Assembly (NCBI RefSeq): GCF_949987535.1
Contig: NC_080081.1
Span: 69,027,603-69,091,602, forward strand
Reading direction: 5' to 3'
DNA: 64,000 bases
Origin: Balaenoptera acutorostrata
Lineage: Eukaryota; Chordata; Mammalia; Artiodactyla; Balaenopteridae
Numbering within the stretch: the stretch's first letter is position 1; each line of letters opens with the position of its first letter. The notes beneath the pieces were generated by a model. The model had not been told where the DNA came from and made no database searches. It was given only the letters and a program-made list of their open reading frames with translations. A program made the translations under genes and the position numbers. Shown one piece after another: positions 1 through 12,379 of this stretch.

Positions 1-251
1 TTTTCCTTGTGCAAATGCAGAGAAAAGTGGTTACAGGGCTTTAAAGGACTTAAATGCATGCAAAATATATAGCACAGGAATCAGTGTTAAAAAAAAAAAA
101 AGCTCAAAGTAAATGCCTATTGTGGCCAAGAGATTAAATGCTTACTCTCAATATTAAATGTGCAGAAATAAAGTTCTTCTATCCATATAGATGAAAGCAA
201 GATGGGTACAGAGGATGATGCAGCGTGGGTAATAACCCTACAGATAATCAG
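1..251. other. Unassigned intron
   Basis: AT-rich unique-looking sequence with a poly(A) run near 88-101. Nothing else is recognised. Confidence 0.5.
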
Positions 252-672
252 TGCATTAGTCAGGGTTCCCCAGAGAAACAGAACCAATAGGATGTGTATG
301 TGTAAAGAGAAAGAGATTTATTTTAAGAAATTGGCTCACAGGATTATGGAGGCTGGTAAGTCTAACATCTTCAGGATGGGCCAGCAGGTTGGAAGCCCAG
401 GGAAGAGCCAATGCTGCAGTTGAAGTCTAAAAGCCATCTGCTGGCAGGATTCTCTCTTGCTCAGGGAAAGTCAGTCTTCTGTTCTGTTCATGTCTTCAGC
501 TGATTGGATGAAGCCCACGTGCATTATGGAGGGCAATCTGTTTTATTCTAAGTTACTGATGTAAATGTTAATTCATCCAAAAACACAGTCACAGAAACAT
601 CCAGAAGAGTATTTGACCACATATCTGGATGCCATGGCCCAGCCAAGTTGACTCAAAAAATTAACCATAGCA
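252..672. repeat. LTR-like dispersed repeat (ERVL/MaLR type suspected)
   Basis: The segment begins 'tgcattagtcagggttcccc' and ends 'attaaccatagca', so it has TG...CA ends. The internal text 'cagagaaacagaacca', 'gattatggaggctgg' and 'gcccagccaagttgac' is a very common old mammalian repeat. I assign it to a solo LTR class from its ends and length (421 bp); the subfamily is not certain. No target-site duplication is visible, as expected for an ancient copy. Confidence 0.65.
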
Positions 673-1870
673 GGTGGAACTAGTTGGTATTGCCCAAGGT
701 GCTGTTTGCAATACTGGCACAATGGAGTGAATGCCAAGGAAAGGAAGTCTTCATCTGTTTCTTCTACTTAGAGCATTGACAACTTTTCTTAAAATCAAAG
801 TAGATCAAAAATACTGTTAGCCTTAAATTCAGAAAAGTCTAATTTAAAAGATATTTTGGGCAAAGTGTTTTAATCTGGTTGCTCGTGTTTGAAACATTTC
901 TGCTAGGTTTGCATTTACAATACCAGCGAGGAAACAAAGATTTATGGAAAATATGTATGATCTCATATACCTAGGTTAATTGGTATTCTTCCAGGTTGTC
1001 CATCATAGCCTGCCACTAAAAATAAGCAATCTTCTATTATTTGCCCACCTAGGATTTAGTCAGAAAAGCCGGTGTATTCTGTCTAATGATTTAGGAAGAG
1101 GAAAAATTTTCATTCTGAATGATAATTTCCTGTTAATCACTGATGAACTTGAAGAGCCTTGCAGACTATTCCTCAGTGTTTGAATTGGTCTTAGTAAAAA
1201 TAAAGGAAGATAAAGGAACACTTATATACAAGTTAAAATGTTCTTATTCATTCTGGTTTTGCTAATAAAGTTACCAGAATTGGTTTCCTCCTCTTCATTC
1301 CCTGAATTCTTTTCATTATTTTATTATATTTTGGTGTGTGTCTGTCTCATTAAAATGATCGTCCCATATTAACCAGGACATTAAAAATGTATAGCATTAG
1401 ATTTAGTAATAAAATGAACTTCGTTCAGTCGAACATTGAGTTATTTCCCCCTTTGAGTCCTTTTACACAAGGCACCTAGATTTTATCTTTTCAATATGAT
1501 ATTGGAAAAAATGAGGGAGTATTGACAATTTGATGTGAAAAAGACAATCCTTATAGTTATAATTAAATGTAGAAGCTCTGTTTTCTTGGTCTTATTCTTC
1601 TGGGGCAGAGATTTAAGGAAGAAATCCTATCTCTTCCAAGCTACCTCTAAAAACACTTGGGGAAAAAAAAATTGCTCACAGCGTATGTTATTTGATAGAA
1701 AGTCACAAATTGCTCTTCGTAGCTTTCTGAATTTGTGGCTTATCTGCCTTTTCAAATTGAATGTGCTACAGGTATAACCTGTATGCTTTTGAACGGATCT
1801 TAAAGACGAGCCATTTCTTACTGCCATCCTCTTTGTCTTTCTTTGCTGATTTATATTAATTGCTTTTTCT
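673..1870. other. Unassigned intron, 1.2 kb
   Basis: AT-rich sequence without a recognisable element, apart from about 30 bases near 1356-1390 ('gatcgtcccatattaacc') that resemble the end of a short DNA-transposon repeat. Open frames here lack conserved content. Confidence 0.5.
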
Positions 1871-2020
1871 TTTTAAACATCTTTATTGGAGTATAATTGC
1901 TTTACAGGGGTGTGTTAGCTTCTGCTTTATAACAAAGTGAATCAGCTATACATATACATATATCCCAATATCTCCTCCCTCTTGCGTCTCCCTCCCACCC
2001 TCCCTATCCCACCCCTCTAA
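1871..2020 (-). mobile_element. L1 3' end fragment
   Basis: Reads 'aaacatctttattggagta' followed by 'ataattgctttaca' and a pyrimidine-rich stretch. This is the reverse complement of the cetartiodactyl L1 3' UTR, whose sense ends 'tatactccaataaagat' plus poly(A). It is strongly 5' truncated (about 150 bp) and lacks any ORF2 sequence. The same end recurs at 34911, 39201 and 46257. Confidence 0.85.
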
Positions 2021-3269
2021 CTGCACTGTGGTTTGGGGCAGTGGATGAGATAGCAGTGCCGTCACACGTGGTTGCTTAATGATGCAACTGCTTGAACATT
2101 TTAGCTTCAGGTCAGGTTCAGAAGTTCAGGTACAGTGCCAGGCATTTGAAGACTGATTCAGAGCTTGAGCCCTGCCAAAATGGTGCCACATTTGTCAGGC
2201 CTGGACTTGGGCAGAAGCTGCTGGAAGGCTCTTATTCATCTAAGCCAATCATTGATAATGAAGCTCGAAGAAACATGAAATACTTTTTCTAAAGAAACAG
2301 ACAACTCCACCAGTTGGCTGCCTTCTTTTATTTTTAGTATAATTACCAGGGGCAAGCTGTCTTGCAAAATTGGTACCTTATATTAGCTGAGAATCTTTAT
2401 CCTTGCGAGCTGACACAGGGGTGTTTTATTAGTTAAGACTATGTGGCTTGAGGTCAGTTGAGCACTATTCTTTCAAGATTTTTCTTGTGGGCTGTAATGT
2501 GATTGATGATCCTGCAGTATGGGAAGCTGACAGAGAGAAAAGCAGCTTCAGAAGAACGACTTCCCTGCTTTCATGCTTGTATTTTATCTAATTTGCTTGA
2601 TTCCTGCCTCAAATATCTATCTATGCATAGATTTCTGCTACATGGAAAGTTCCAGAACAGCTGTGTAGCTGAAATACCTTAATCAAGCATGGAGGTGAAA
2701 TTGTGAAATGTGGTTCATTCCAAAATCACCATACCCTCGATCTATCCCCACTAAATGGCTTAGGCTTTGTTTTGGTTTGGGTTTTTTTTTTTTTTTTGGG
2801 GGGGGAGGTGACATGCTACCCTCCTCCTCTTTCTTCTTTTCAAAGGGCTTATAGTACCGGTTCCCATATCTCAAAAGGATGTTTTGCAGATGAGAGAAAA
2901 GGACTTGAAAGTAGTCTGAAATGCTGTAAGGACTAGACACATTAGCTGGTCCCCCACCACCTTCTTCCTACCTTTCATACTCCACAGTCAGCTGTTAAAA
3001 CACGTCAACATTGAAAAGGGGGGGATGAAAAATATGGTGACCTGAAGTCTCACACATTGCCTGGCTCCTGTTTCTTGAGTATTCAGAGAAGGCAACTGAA
3101 TTTGAGTCCTGTGATACCTGCCCAGGATGCAGTCAGCTCAGGTCCTCCTGCTGTGCCTCTGAAGCGTCATGTGATATGTAGTTCTGATTAGATTGTGGCT
3201 AGATATCACTATTATTACCATTATCAAAAGTGTGGGTTAATTCTTCTTGCGTGTAGGACTTAGTAATTT
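2021..3269. other. Unassigned intron with a T/G homopolymer
   Basis: Unique-looking sequence. A run of T is directly followed by a run of G at about 2781-2808. No element or exon is recognised. Confidence 0.5.
2781..2808. repeat. Poly(T)-poly(G) tract
   Basis: A T run of about 16 bases runs directly into about 8 G. It is an abrupt homopolymer junction and likely hard to sequence accurately. Confidence 0.85.
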
Positions 3270-3490
3270 ATAACAGATTCATTTACCTGCTCCTCACAAC
3301 AACCTGGTCATGAAGACAAGGTGGGTGTCATCATCATCATCACCACCATCATCACCATCATACCCATTGTACAGATGTGGAAACTGAGGATGGCAGGCTC
3401 CACTCCTTTCCTGAGGTTTCAGTTAGTAAGCGACAAATCTGAGACAAACCGTGCTAGGTCCCATGCTTTTCCTGTATTTCATGTTGCCTC
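3270..3490 (+). repeat. MIR-like SINE with an internal CAT/ATC microsatellite
   Basis: The tract 'ttacctgctcctcacaac', then 'ccattgtacagatg' and 'gaaactgagg' follows the MIR core. A (CAT)n run at about 3329-3362 interrupts it. The right end is degraded. Confidence 0.6.
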
Positions 3491-3529
3491 CTGCCTGCTG
3501 TGAGCAGACTTCGGTGGCTGTTGAGGAGA

Positions 3530-4090
3530 GAGAGAATTGTCAGATAAGGTCCCTGCTCTTGGTGAACAGAAGGTCACCTTGGAGAGACTGAACAGAGACA
3601 TGAAATGACAAAGAAGACTGTCAGGTGGACCATGCGAGGTGCTAAGTGAGTGGTTCAGAGGACGCCTGCAGCAGGGATATCCTGTAGGAGAGGTGACTGA
3701 AGGCAGGGGACAGCAGAGGAAGCTTTAAGGAGGGAGTGGGACTTGAGCTGGGTCTTGAAAAGAGAATAGGTCTTAAATAAGAGAGAGCAGGAGCTGCCTG
3801 AGAGAAGGGATCACAAAACCGGGTGCATGGGATGGGTGCAAAGCTGAGTGAGCAGTTCTGTGAGACTCAGGTGCCGTGTAAGGAAGTAATTGGGAACAAG
3901 GTTTGAAACACAGCATAAGGGCCAGAATGTGGAAGATCTTGAATGCCTGAATTTGCACTTTATCCATTGCATAGTACAAAGACATTGAGGGTTTTAGAGT
4001 AGCAGATTCATGTGTATAATTGATTAGAGATTGGAGATCACAGACAGGGGTGTGTGGTATCCTATCAGTGCAGTTGATAAAGATGGGGGA
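3530..4090. repeat. Ancient dispersed repeat (L2-like, uncertain)
   Basis: Phrases such as 'aaggtccctgctcttggtg', 'tgagctgggtcttgaaaa' and 'gggccagaatgtggaaga' match a common ancient mammalian repeat that also appears at 60216-61010. The class (L2 or other) is not certain by eye. Confidence 0.45.
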
Positions 4091-4161
4091 ATTGAGATGA
4101 AGGAGTGAATGACCAAGTATCACAAAGGAAAAAGCAACAAGGTTTGGGTGGGGGGATGAAA

Positions 4162-4290
4162 ATAGTGATCATGTAATTTATTGTCCAACCAGGAGCTCCT
4201 CCCAGGAAAAACGCTAAACTGGTCGGGATGCTGACAAAACTGGCAAAAACTGGGACCATCCCTGGCCAACTGGACCTGTGATCACACTAG
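4162..4290. mobile_element. Short nonautonomous DNA-transposon-like repeat
   Basis: The ends 'agtgatcatg' and 'ctgtgatcacacta' form an imperfect inverted pair. Inside are 'aatttattgtccaacc' and 'aaaaactgggacc', as in a common short mammalian MER-type repeat. It has no coding capacity. Confidence 0.5.
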
Positions 4291-7200
4291 CTGAGAAAGA
4301 AGATGCTGAGGTTTTGAGACTGGGACAGTCATGGTGTCACTGGCAAGAGAAGGATTGCCAGCAAGGAAACTTAGTTTGGAGAAAGGATCATGATCTTGGC
4401 TCTTAAGCTTTGAGATGACAGTGTGATGTCAGGCTTAAACTTCCAGTGGAAAGTGAGAAATGCACAAAAGTTGTCTGTAAATCCTTCTGGTTTCGCCTTT
4501 CATTCCTCCTTGACCCCAGACCTTTTAAAGGAGCATTTTCTCTTAAAGAAAGCAAGAGAGTAAGAAATGGGCCTTCTTCCTGGCGTTGCTGACATGTTGC
4601 CCTGAAATTCTGCATTTTAGAAACTTGAGCCTGGATGGACTGCCAGGAACTCATCATCAGTGTGTCTTTGGCTTGTGGAAGCACGGCTGTGCACATTTTC
4701 CCCGCGTCAAAGGGAATTCTTTGTCTCCTAAGTGGATTCAGACTGCTTTGAGTTTCAGAAAAGCAGAATTGCATGTTGGCTGTCACCTGTTACCCACTGA
4801 GGTTTTTAGGAGGAAGAAGTGTGGACTAGAAAAGTATGAGTGTGGGAACCAAATGATTATCTGTGATTTAGTTGTGAATTAGAAAGAATTTAGCCGTTTG
4901 TTATTGGTGGCCTTGAGGCTTCTCCGAGTGGCAATTTAACCAAAATAAACTCAAGCTAGTGAAATCCTAAAACATGATTTTCATGATTAGAGATGTCATT
5001 TGGGTTTTTTGGGTAATTTATGTGGCACTTTGCGGGCATTTATAAAAGCTTTATCCGTGTTATGTTTAAGATCTTCCTAGATATCATTCCAAATAGATGA
5101 AATAGCCTGTTACATGAAGTTAGAAGGGGGCAGGCAATTTCAAGCTCACAGAAGGTTCTTGAACCAGACCTGGATTTGCCAAGGAGAAGACAGTCCTCTC
5201 ACCCCCTCAGGAACCTAGTTCATGAGGAAAACAGAGGCAGTCTCTGCCCTTCACAGGAATTTGAAAATGTCATTCTCCATAGTCAGCCTTTTATTCTCCA
5301 GGCCTACTTGGTAGGCATGATGTAAAAGAGAAGCCATCAGATTCTAAATACCTTGGTTGAAATATTCAGAAATATCTCCCTAAAAAAGTTTCCCAGCATT
5401 GGTTATCTGTTTAAAAATCAACAAAAACCAGTAACATGTGAAGTCTTACTTGGAATTCAAAATGAGCTTGGAAACCATCTGCCCTGACTTAATCAGGGGT
5501 GGTCAATGAGTGTAGACAGCTCCACCCAGGAGCTGAGAGGAATCCAGAGATTTCCAAGCCCGGCTTAAAGTAAAACACATTGACCTGAGGCTATAGATTC
5601 TGTGTCTAGGAACTAGGTGGGAGGGGGGAAGGTGTCTATTACAGTGAGAGCTGCTGCCTCGGAGTATAAGACCAGTTCCAACAAGACCAGTTCCAACACG
5701 TGGTGGGGAATGGCCAGGAAGGGCTTGGGGTGGAGACGGAACCTGGGGGCCTTGAGGCAGGTGGAAAGACAGACAACGAGAGGCCCTCCAGGCAGAGCTG
5801 CGAGCAGGGGCCAAGGAGCCAGATTTGATTGATGTTCAAGGGCACTGAAGAGTGTCCCGTCCGGGGCAAGCGATGTTTTCCAAAGTTCTAGGAAATATGG
5901 AGGCTTCATGAGGATTCTGGCAGTGTTCCCACCTTGACCAGGTGTGAAAGGTGCTTTCTCTCTCAGTAGGACAGGAGGCCCATTTCCTTTCCTACCTGTT
6001 GCCAAATATTTTCTGTTTCTTTCAGTACTTTTAAAGTATGTTGCTGAAGTCTAAACCCCTTTACTACCCAGAAGTGGTCCCTAGCCTTCATTTATTGACA
6101 AAACTGCTGAGCTCTGGAAAATCTTAGCCTGCCTTTAAAAGCTGTGCAGCCTTTAGTACTCTCCAGGGTAGGATGTGGAAAGGATTGTTTCAAAATATAA
6201 AGAGTAGGGCCTGTGGGGCTCTGATGTTTCAAAATATAGGTAATGAATACATGCCATGATGTTTTAGTATCAGAAAATACGTTACACACAAATACTAGTT
6301 CTTAAAAAACTTGTATTTTGGTATTTAGTATTAGTACAGATTATATTCTGATTTTAAATCTATTTTGATATCCTGGAGGACAATTAACACATGGTTTTAA
6401 AAGGGAGACATTGTTAGGACCTAGGACCATAAGTGTATTTTCTACGCTTATTACAGTCTCTTTTTACAACAGTGCTGCCTTCGGATAGAATTTTCATATT
6501 TTTATTAGACATATATAAAAGGACATAATTAAGATGGGCTACCCCAGAGTTGTGCTTTCTTTAAAAAAAAAAAAATGACTTAGGCATTCCCCTTTCCTAT
6601 TGCAATGATTATATCTGGCATTTATTAACTCTCAGTTTATCATATATCAGCTATTTTTTTAAGATTAAAGATGATTTCCTTCAAAGGTGAAAAATGGGAA
6701 AAAGTCCTTATAAGGGTCACGTTTTGAAATTCCCAAGTATGTATCTTTTACAAAAATTAAATTCACGTAAACTTTTCCAGTACACACACGTATCGTAAGG
6801 GAGTTGTTACTGGGAGGGACGGGGGAAGTCACCTCAGAGAAGAACAGCACTTAGTGGGCACTAGAGGGAGTGAAGATGGTATGGATGCTGTACCCTGTTA
6901 TCCTCTAAATCATGGGATAATTTGTAAAATTCCTAACTTATCATACGTTGAAAATTCAGATCTTCATTGTGGAAGATGTGCTCCCAGACAAGAGAGGGCT
7001 AGTATGGAATTTCCGAGGGCTCTTACTCCTGGAGTGGGCATCCCTCCCGGCCGTGCCCTGCTGATGCCCTGTGTGTGGTTCTGGGCAGCTGCGCTGGTGC
7101 AGGTCTTCTGAGATGTTCTGGGCTGCAGCCGTTTCCTCACTGCAGGTGAATAATGAATGAGCGGTGGGTGAAAGCTAATGGTTCAGGATACAGTCAGAAG

Positions 7201-8184
7201 CTCCCTGCAACATGGGTAACCTTCCTTTGTCATCTCCATGGCAACTGCTATTTATCCAGACATGCTAGTACTTCAGAAGACAGTGAGGAGTAACCAGTTT
7301 CTATAACTTTGGGTCAGCTGTTGAGAAATCCACAGATTGAGACAGAATGAGTAAAGAGAAGGCCATCTGCGTGTGGTGGAGAAGCTGTGTTAGGCCATTC
7401 TTTGGGATTTTCATAGATGGTGAAATAAACAGTAAGCTGTGAGATGCGAATCAAAAGATGAGTTAATACTTTTTCCCCCCGAAACTCTGACTTGGCGCCT
7501 GGGTGGGCGGCGTGGTGAGGGAGTGCTCAGGAATCTTCCAGGTGGCTTTCCCGGGATGCAGTGGGAGGGCTGGCACTGGTGGTAGGAACACAGAGCAGCT
7601 GACTGCACAGCACTGGTACAAACGGGCTCCCAGCCTCATGCATGAGTGACACGCCTCACCCGCTGCCCGGGCGCCTTGTCCCCATTGCTGGCGCTGATGT
7701 CAGCCTGTGGCTCTCACACTCGGGGGCTGGTCCTCCGCTGCCACTCAGCCAGCATGTAGGGCAGGCTGGTCTGCCTGAGCCCTGAGGACAGTGGTGCCCC
7801 AGTCATTGATAGATGGAGGGAGAAACACAGGGGCTGGCTGAGCTGGGAGGCGCCAGGAGAAAGAGAAGTGATGAGAAGAGGCAGGGAATGCCCAGAAGTG
7901 TGGCCTGGAAGTCGGTCCAGCAGAGGCTGGACCTCGCATCACCAGCACAGCCTGCAGTCAGCCGGGCCAGCCTGGGGACCCCTGAGGATGGGGGATGCTC
8001 TTGGCCCTAGTGGAGGAGAAGTGGGAAACATTGAGGAGACCATACCATGAAAGCTCTAGAAATATTCAGACATGGGAAATAAATTAGAAAAGTAACTCTC
8101 CACACAGTCAACTTTTGGCCTGGGAAGCATATAGTATTGGGTTACCTAAAATCTGAGGGAGAAGAAGCAAGTTTTATAGACTTG
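4291..8184. other. Unassigned intron, 3.9 kb
   Basis: Mostly unique-looking sequence. 5500-5950 is GC-richer and may contain an old LINE fragment. An RFX-like motif lies near 7232. 7600-7990 is GC-rich without CpG clustering. No exon is supported; the open frames overlap in several reading frames and lack family motifs. Confidence 0.45.
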
Positions 8185-8345
8185 GATTCCACCTTGGCCT
8201 CATCAACTCGGGGCCGGTGAGACGTCTCCTCTCAGCCTCTTTCCACTTTATCTCTAAGGAGGGGCAGTGATCCTCCTCAGGGTCATTTTTAATATGAAAT
8301 GAGGCAATGTGCATAAAAAGATTAAGCCCAGTGCCTGGCATCTCA
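8185..8345 (-). repeat. MIR-like fragment
   Basis: 'tcctctcagcctctttccac' followed by 'atgaaatgaggcaatgtgc' and 'cccagtgcctggca' follows the reverse complement of MIR. Confidence 0.55.
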
Positions 8346-10556
8346 CTGCTATGAATAAAAAAGGAAAGCATTTCTCTTTGCTAAGACTGTCTCCTAAGCC
8401 TCTCCCTCCCCAGAGAAGGGGGGCAAGGGATGAAACGTGTTTGCTGAAGGAGGTGGCTGGACCTAACAGATCCTGCAGGAACGCACTTTGCGGAGGAAGG
8501 GATGGTCATGGCGCTTTGGCGACTGCACAGCTGGGTTGGCCGTAGTCTCTGGATGACCTGCCCAAGTCCTTCTGGGCATCTTGGCCCAGCTGCCTAGGGG
8601 CGCAGGCACCTGGAGATGTGTGTCTCCTCTGGTCGCGTGAGAGGCCATTGGTTGGCCATCTGTGGGCATGTCCCGCCTTATGGAGAAGTCACCGTCAGTA
8701 TTTCATTCTGAGCCAGCGTCCAGCTCTGACCCGCCTCATTTTCCACCCCTTCCTCTGCTCAGTTAGTGAGAGCACAGGGAAGGGCAAGTCATTTTGAGAT
8801 TTTTCTATGCAAAATATCATTAGGAAAATGGAGCTTTCATAAAAACATTAAACCTTCTCTGTGCAAACGTCAATGCCTTTTAAAAAATGATCATCCAGAC
8901 TTCCTTGAGGCAACGGACCCTGCCTTCCTACCGTGTTTCCCTGTCTTCTGTAGGTGCCCCCCTCCACGTGTCCTGTGCTTGGACACATCAAACAAGCCGT
9001 CACTGCCTTGCTTACGTACTGGAAAACCAAGGGGTAGGTTACTTACCAGTGTAGCCTGCTGCTTACAGAAGGATCTTGCTCTGCCTCTTAAGATCAGGAG
9101 GGTCCCAGCAGTGTCTGCATTTCTCCACCCACCCCTCCCAAGTCATTTACTTCCAGGAGGGTGGTAGGTGCAGAAAGCTGCCGGTGATTCACACAAGAAA
9201 CCATCCCAAGAAGCAGTCTCCACCGAATGATGAAAATTGCAGTTTTTGTGAAAGTGGTGATCAATCCTGCATCTATCCTCAGTATGTGCTTTTGACTTTA
9301 GCTGGCTAGTCAGATCTGATTCAAAGTGTGTATGAAGGCCAAAATACAATGAATACCCAACAGATAGCTATAAGAAGGTGTGATGGGAATAAACCACACT
9401 AGGATTTAAGGGGTCACTTGCTAGGCTGAGTTCAGGACTAAATCCCCAACTTCCTGGCCCTCCCTTGCCTCTTATAAAATGGAGATAATGTAATTTATCC
9501 ATTTTCTAAGTGCAGCTAGACCTTATGAACTCTTGATATCTTCTCTGATTATGGTTATTTGGATTTCTTTACTTCTCCTTAAATCTGGGGATAAACAGGA
9601 ATAGGGATACTGCTGTACTGAGGATGTGAATTTCTTCCCAATAAAATATCTATTTCTTCCATGAGAATACATTTTTATTTGGGGCAAGTATACATTTTAG
9701 AATGAGCCCTTAATGTTCTGTTAGTTGGCATTACCACCTGGCCAGAGGGGAGGAAGGTTCTGGAAAGGGAAGATTAGAGGCCCTGGAGAAGGCAACATGG
9801 GCACGGTGGTCCATCACCAGCCTATCCTCGGCCTACGGGCCCCCGAGCCTCTCTCTCCCAGGGGCCAGCTGCCCTCTCCTTGCAGTAACCGGTTCTAGTG
9901 CCTGGAGAGTTGTCAATTACCTTTTAGCCACTTACCCACTCTGCTAATTGCAAACTAAGCAGACTCTGCAGCCTGCTGTTTTTCCCAACTTTACTTTCCT
10001 GGTATTTATGTTTTAGCTCCTTTTGAATTACATTTCACTTATCGGTTTCTAAATACTCTTTCTTCTCCCACTTTGTATTTTATGTGTCCTAATTTTCTTT
10101 TGAAGCAGAGAACAAGGATCAGTGTCAGATTTTCTAAAAGGACTGCCAGTGCCACACCTGCTATTTTTGATCCTCCTAACCTAAAAATCCCTAAGGATGG
10201 CTAATCCCCGTTGCAGGAGCCATTGTTTCCAGGGAGAACTGGCTTATTGGCTTTCCACACTTGATTAGGAACTACGGTAGAGAAAGATGGGGTGACAGGG
10301 AAGTCATCTGGCAGCAGGGCTAAATGAATCCGTAGTCGGAAAGATTGCCAGATTTCCCTAATTGCTGTTTTTATTTGCAGAACTTCTATTTTAAGCGCAC
10401 ACACTCACGTGTGGATTGACAGGCACTAGCCATAGTAATAGCTGTGTCTGTCTGTAGTGCCTGCAAACACTCGTTTCCATGGTGATGGGAAGCACTGCAG
10501 AGACACGGTTATGGTGCTGCTGGGACCAGGGCGCTGACACACAGGAGGCTTCTCAA
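8346..10556. other. Unassigned intron, 2.2 kb
   Basis: No element recognised. 9780-9900 is locally GC-rich. Several short open frames have no similarity that I recognise. Confidence 0.45.
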
Positions 10557-10594
10557 GTGTGCGTGCGTGTGCGTGTGTGTGCACGTGCGTGTGG

Positions 10595-10635
<41 letters not shown>
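10557..10635. repeat. (TG)n/(CG) alternating purine-pyrimidine microsatellite
   Basis: About 79 bases of alternating GT with interspersed CG and CA steps, ending in an uninterrupted TG run from about 10599. Open frames across it (poly Cys-Val or Thr-His) are repeat artefacts. Confidence 0.95.
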
Positions 10636-10636
<1 letters not shown>

Positions 10637-11335
10637 GGAGCGGGGGCTGTCGAGAGCCACGGGAGGGAGGGGCTGGGAGGTAAGATAGGTGGGCAGGGCA
10701 TTAACTGGGAGAGAGGCCTGGGGGAGACCAGAAAGGTCATACTTGGATCAGGGAGATTCTAGAAAATCATAGAGGAAGGTGAATACAGGTGGGAAAAGGA
10801 AGGGGCACATGGAGAATTTCTCTCTTTCCCTTGAAAGGTTTATGGTGGCAGGATTATCCCACACAGAGGGGAAAGGGAGAAATCGAATTCAGCAAGCAGA
10901 GGCGGACGGTGCAGGTGGTTTGAGTGTCAGGGTTTCTGCAACTCCAGAGTCAAGGGTTTGCTGTCCCCAGCCCCAGTGCGTCAGGAAGAGGAGGGAAATG
11001 CTCTCTCTCACCCCTGCAGGATTGGGGGACCTGTGAAGCCATGACTCGGTCTCCCCAGCACTGTGGCGGAAACAGCCACCGGGGTGGAGAGCACCCAGAG
11101 TGGCCTCATCCTAGTCGGCGTGAAGGATGCGAGGCAAAGGATGGCTTCATCCGGGTCTCACAAGGGCACACCCCTCCATCAGAGACCTCGAGGGGTCTCC
11201 AGAGAATCTGTAATGTTAGCATTTGTTTTGTGGACACTGACTGAACCCTCAGCTAAAAGGCAGACACCCACCCTTGGGGTCAGCGACCAAAAGGGAACTT
11301 TGGGGGATTATTCTGCTAGTCTCCGGTTGTAGAAA
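10636..11335. other. Unassigned intron, 0.7 kb
   Basis: Purine-rich at 10640-10900, otherwise unremarkable. No element or exon is recognised. Confidence 0.45.
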
Positions 11336-11530
11336 TTGATGATTTTTGAGCATTTATTAACAACCAACAGTATGCCAGAAGTGGGGCCGAGATCTGCACC
11401 ACTATGGGCAGGTGGTATCCACCCCATTTTACCGTTGAGAATGTGGAGGCTCAAAGAGGTTGAGCCATTTGCCCACAGTCAAGGAGGTCAAGGCAAAACC
11501 AGATTTCCAGATTGCAATTCACTGGTTTCC
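11336..11530 (+). repeat. MIR-like SINE
   Basis: 'gagcatttattaacaacca', 'ccattttaccgttgagaa' and 'caaagaggttgagccatttg' follow the MIR core in order. Confidence 0.65.
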
Positions 11531-12379
11531 TGTATTGGCTAGTTCCTCTTGTATGCAAACCCTTAATTTCCTGATGGAAGGATTCAGGGCTGAGAAATCT
11601 CCATTGAACTTGGCTCCACTCATGGGCTTGTTCATGAAAGGTCAAGGGGTAGTGGAAGGACCAAGAGGTGGTAACCAGGCCCAGCATGAGTTTGACCATG
11701 GTTGGCTCCTTGGCAGAAGTGCTTTCCAGAGATTAACTCTCAACCAACCTTGGAAAAGAAGCTCTTGGAGATGTTCCTGTGTACCTCTTGACTTTTTAAG
11801 AGTTCTGGACCCTACAGGAAGCTTGGTAGATAAAGCAGATGAAAAAGCCATTCACCCTAATGAATAGATTTGGGAAACCAAACACTCTGGAATCATTTGT
11901 ATCTCCCCCCAAGAATGTGGTTTAAGCAAAATGCTTTTAGGTTTTTGAAAAATCGTATTCCAAATCTGAAGACTGACAGAAAAGCATTCACTTGTGTTGA
12001 GTTATTTATAGTCATTTTTGTTTTGTTTTGTTGATCTTCACATTTGTGCTCTCATTGTGGGTTTAACAATTAGTGGAATTTTGAATTCTGACTTCACTAA
12101 GTTGGAATTCATTTAAATTGCTTGCCCTCACGTAGGCAGTCAGATTCCTGGTTTCTTCTTTCCCTTGAGAAAGGAGCTGACCAGAGGGGGGCTGGGACCC
12201 CATACCGACGCTCTTCCTTTCTGACCCAGCATCCTCCCAGGTGGTGTGGTGGAATCCAGAGGCAGGAAGCGATTTCAATCTTAAATCTGTGAGGCATTCC
12301 TTTAACCCTACGTACTACTGCAGTGTTACACAATTAGGGCTTTTTCATACAGTTTCAACCTTGGAAAGAGTTTTAAAAG
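11531..12379. other. Unassigned intron, 0.85 kb
   Basis: Nothing recognised beyond a short TTTTG run near 12018. Confidence 0.45.

Noticed and set aside
10426..10762. Cys-Val and Thr-His repeat open frames
   Set aside because: They are direct translations of the TG/CG microsatellite.
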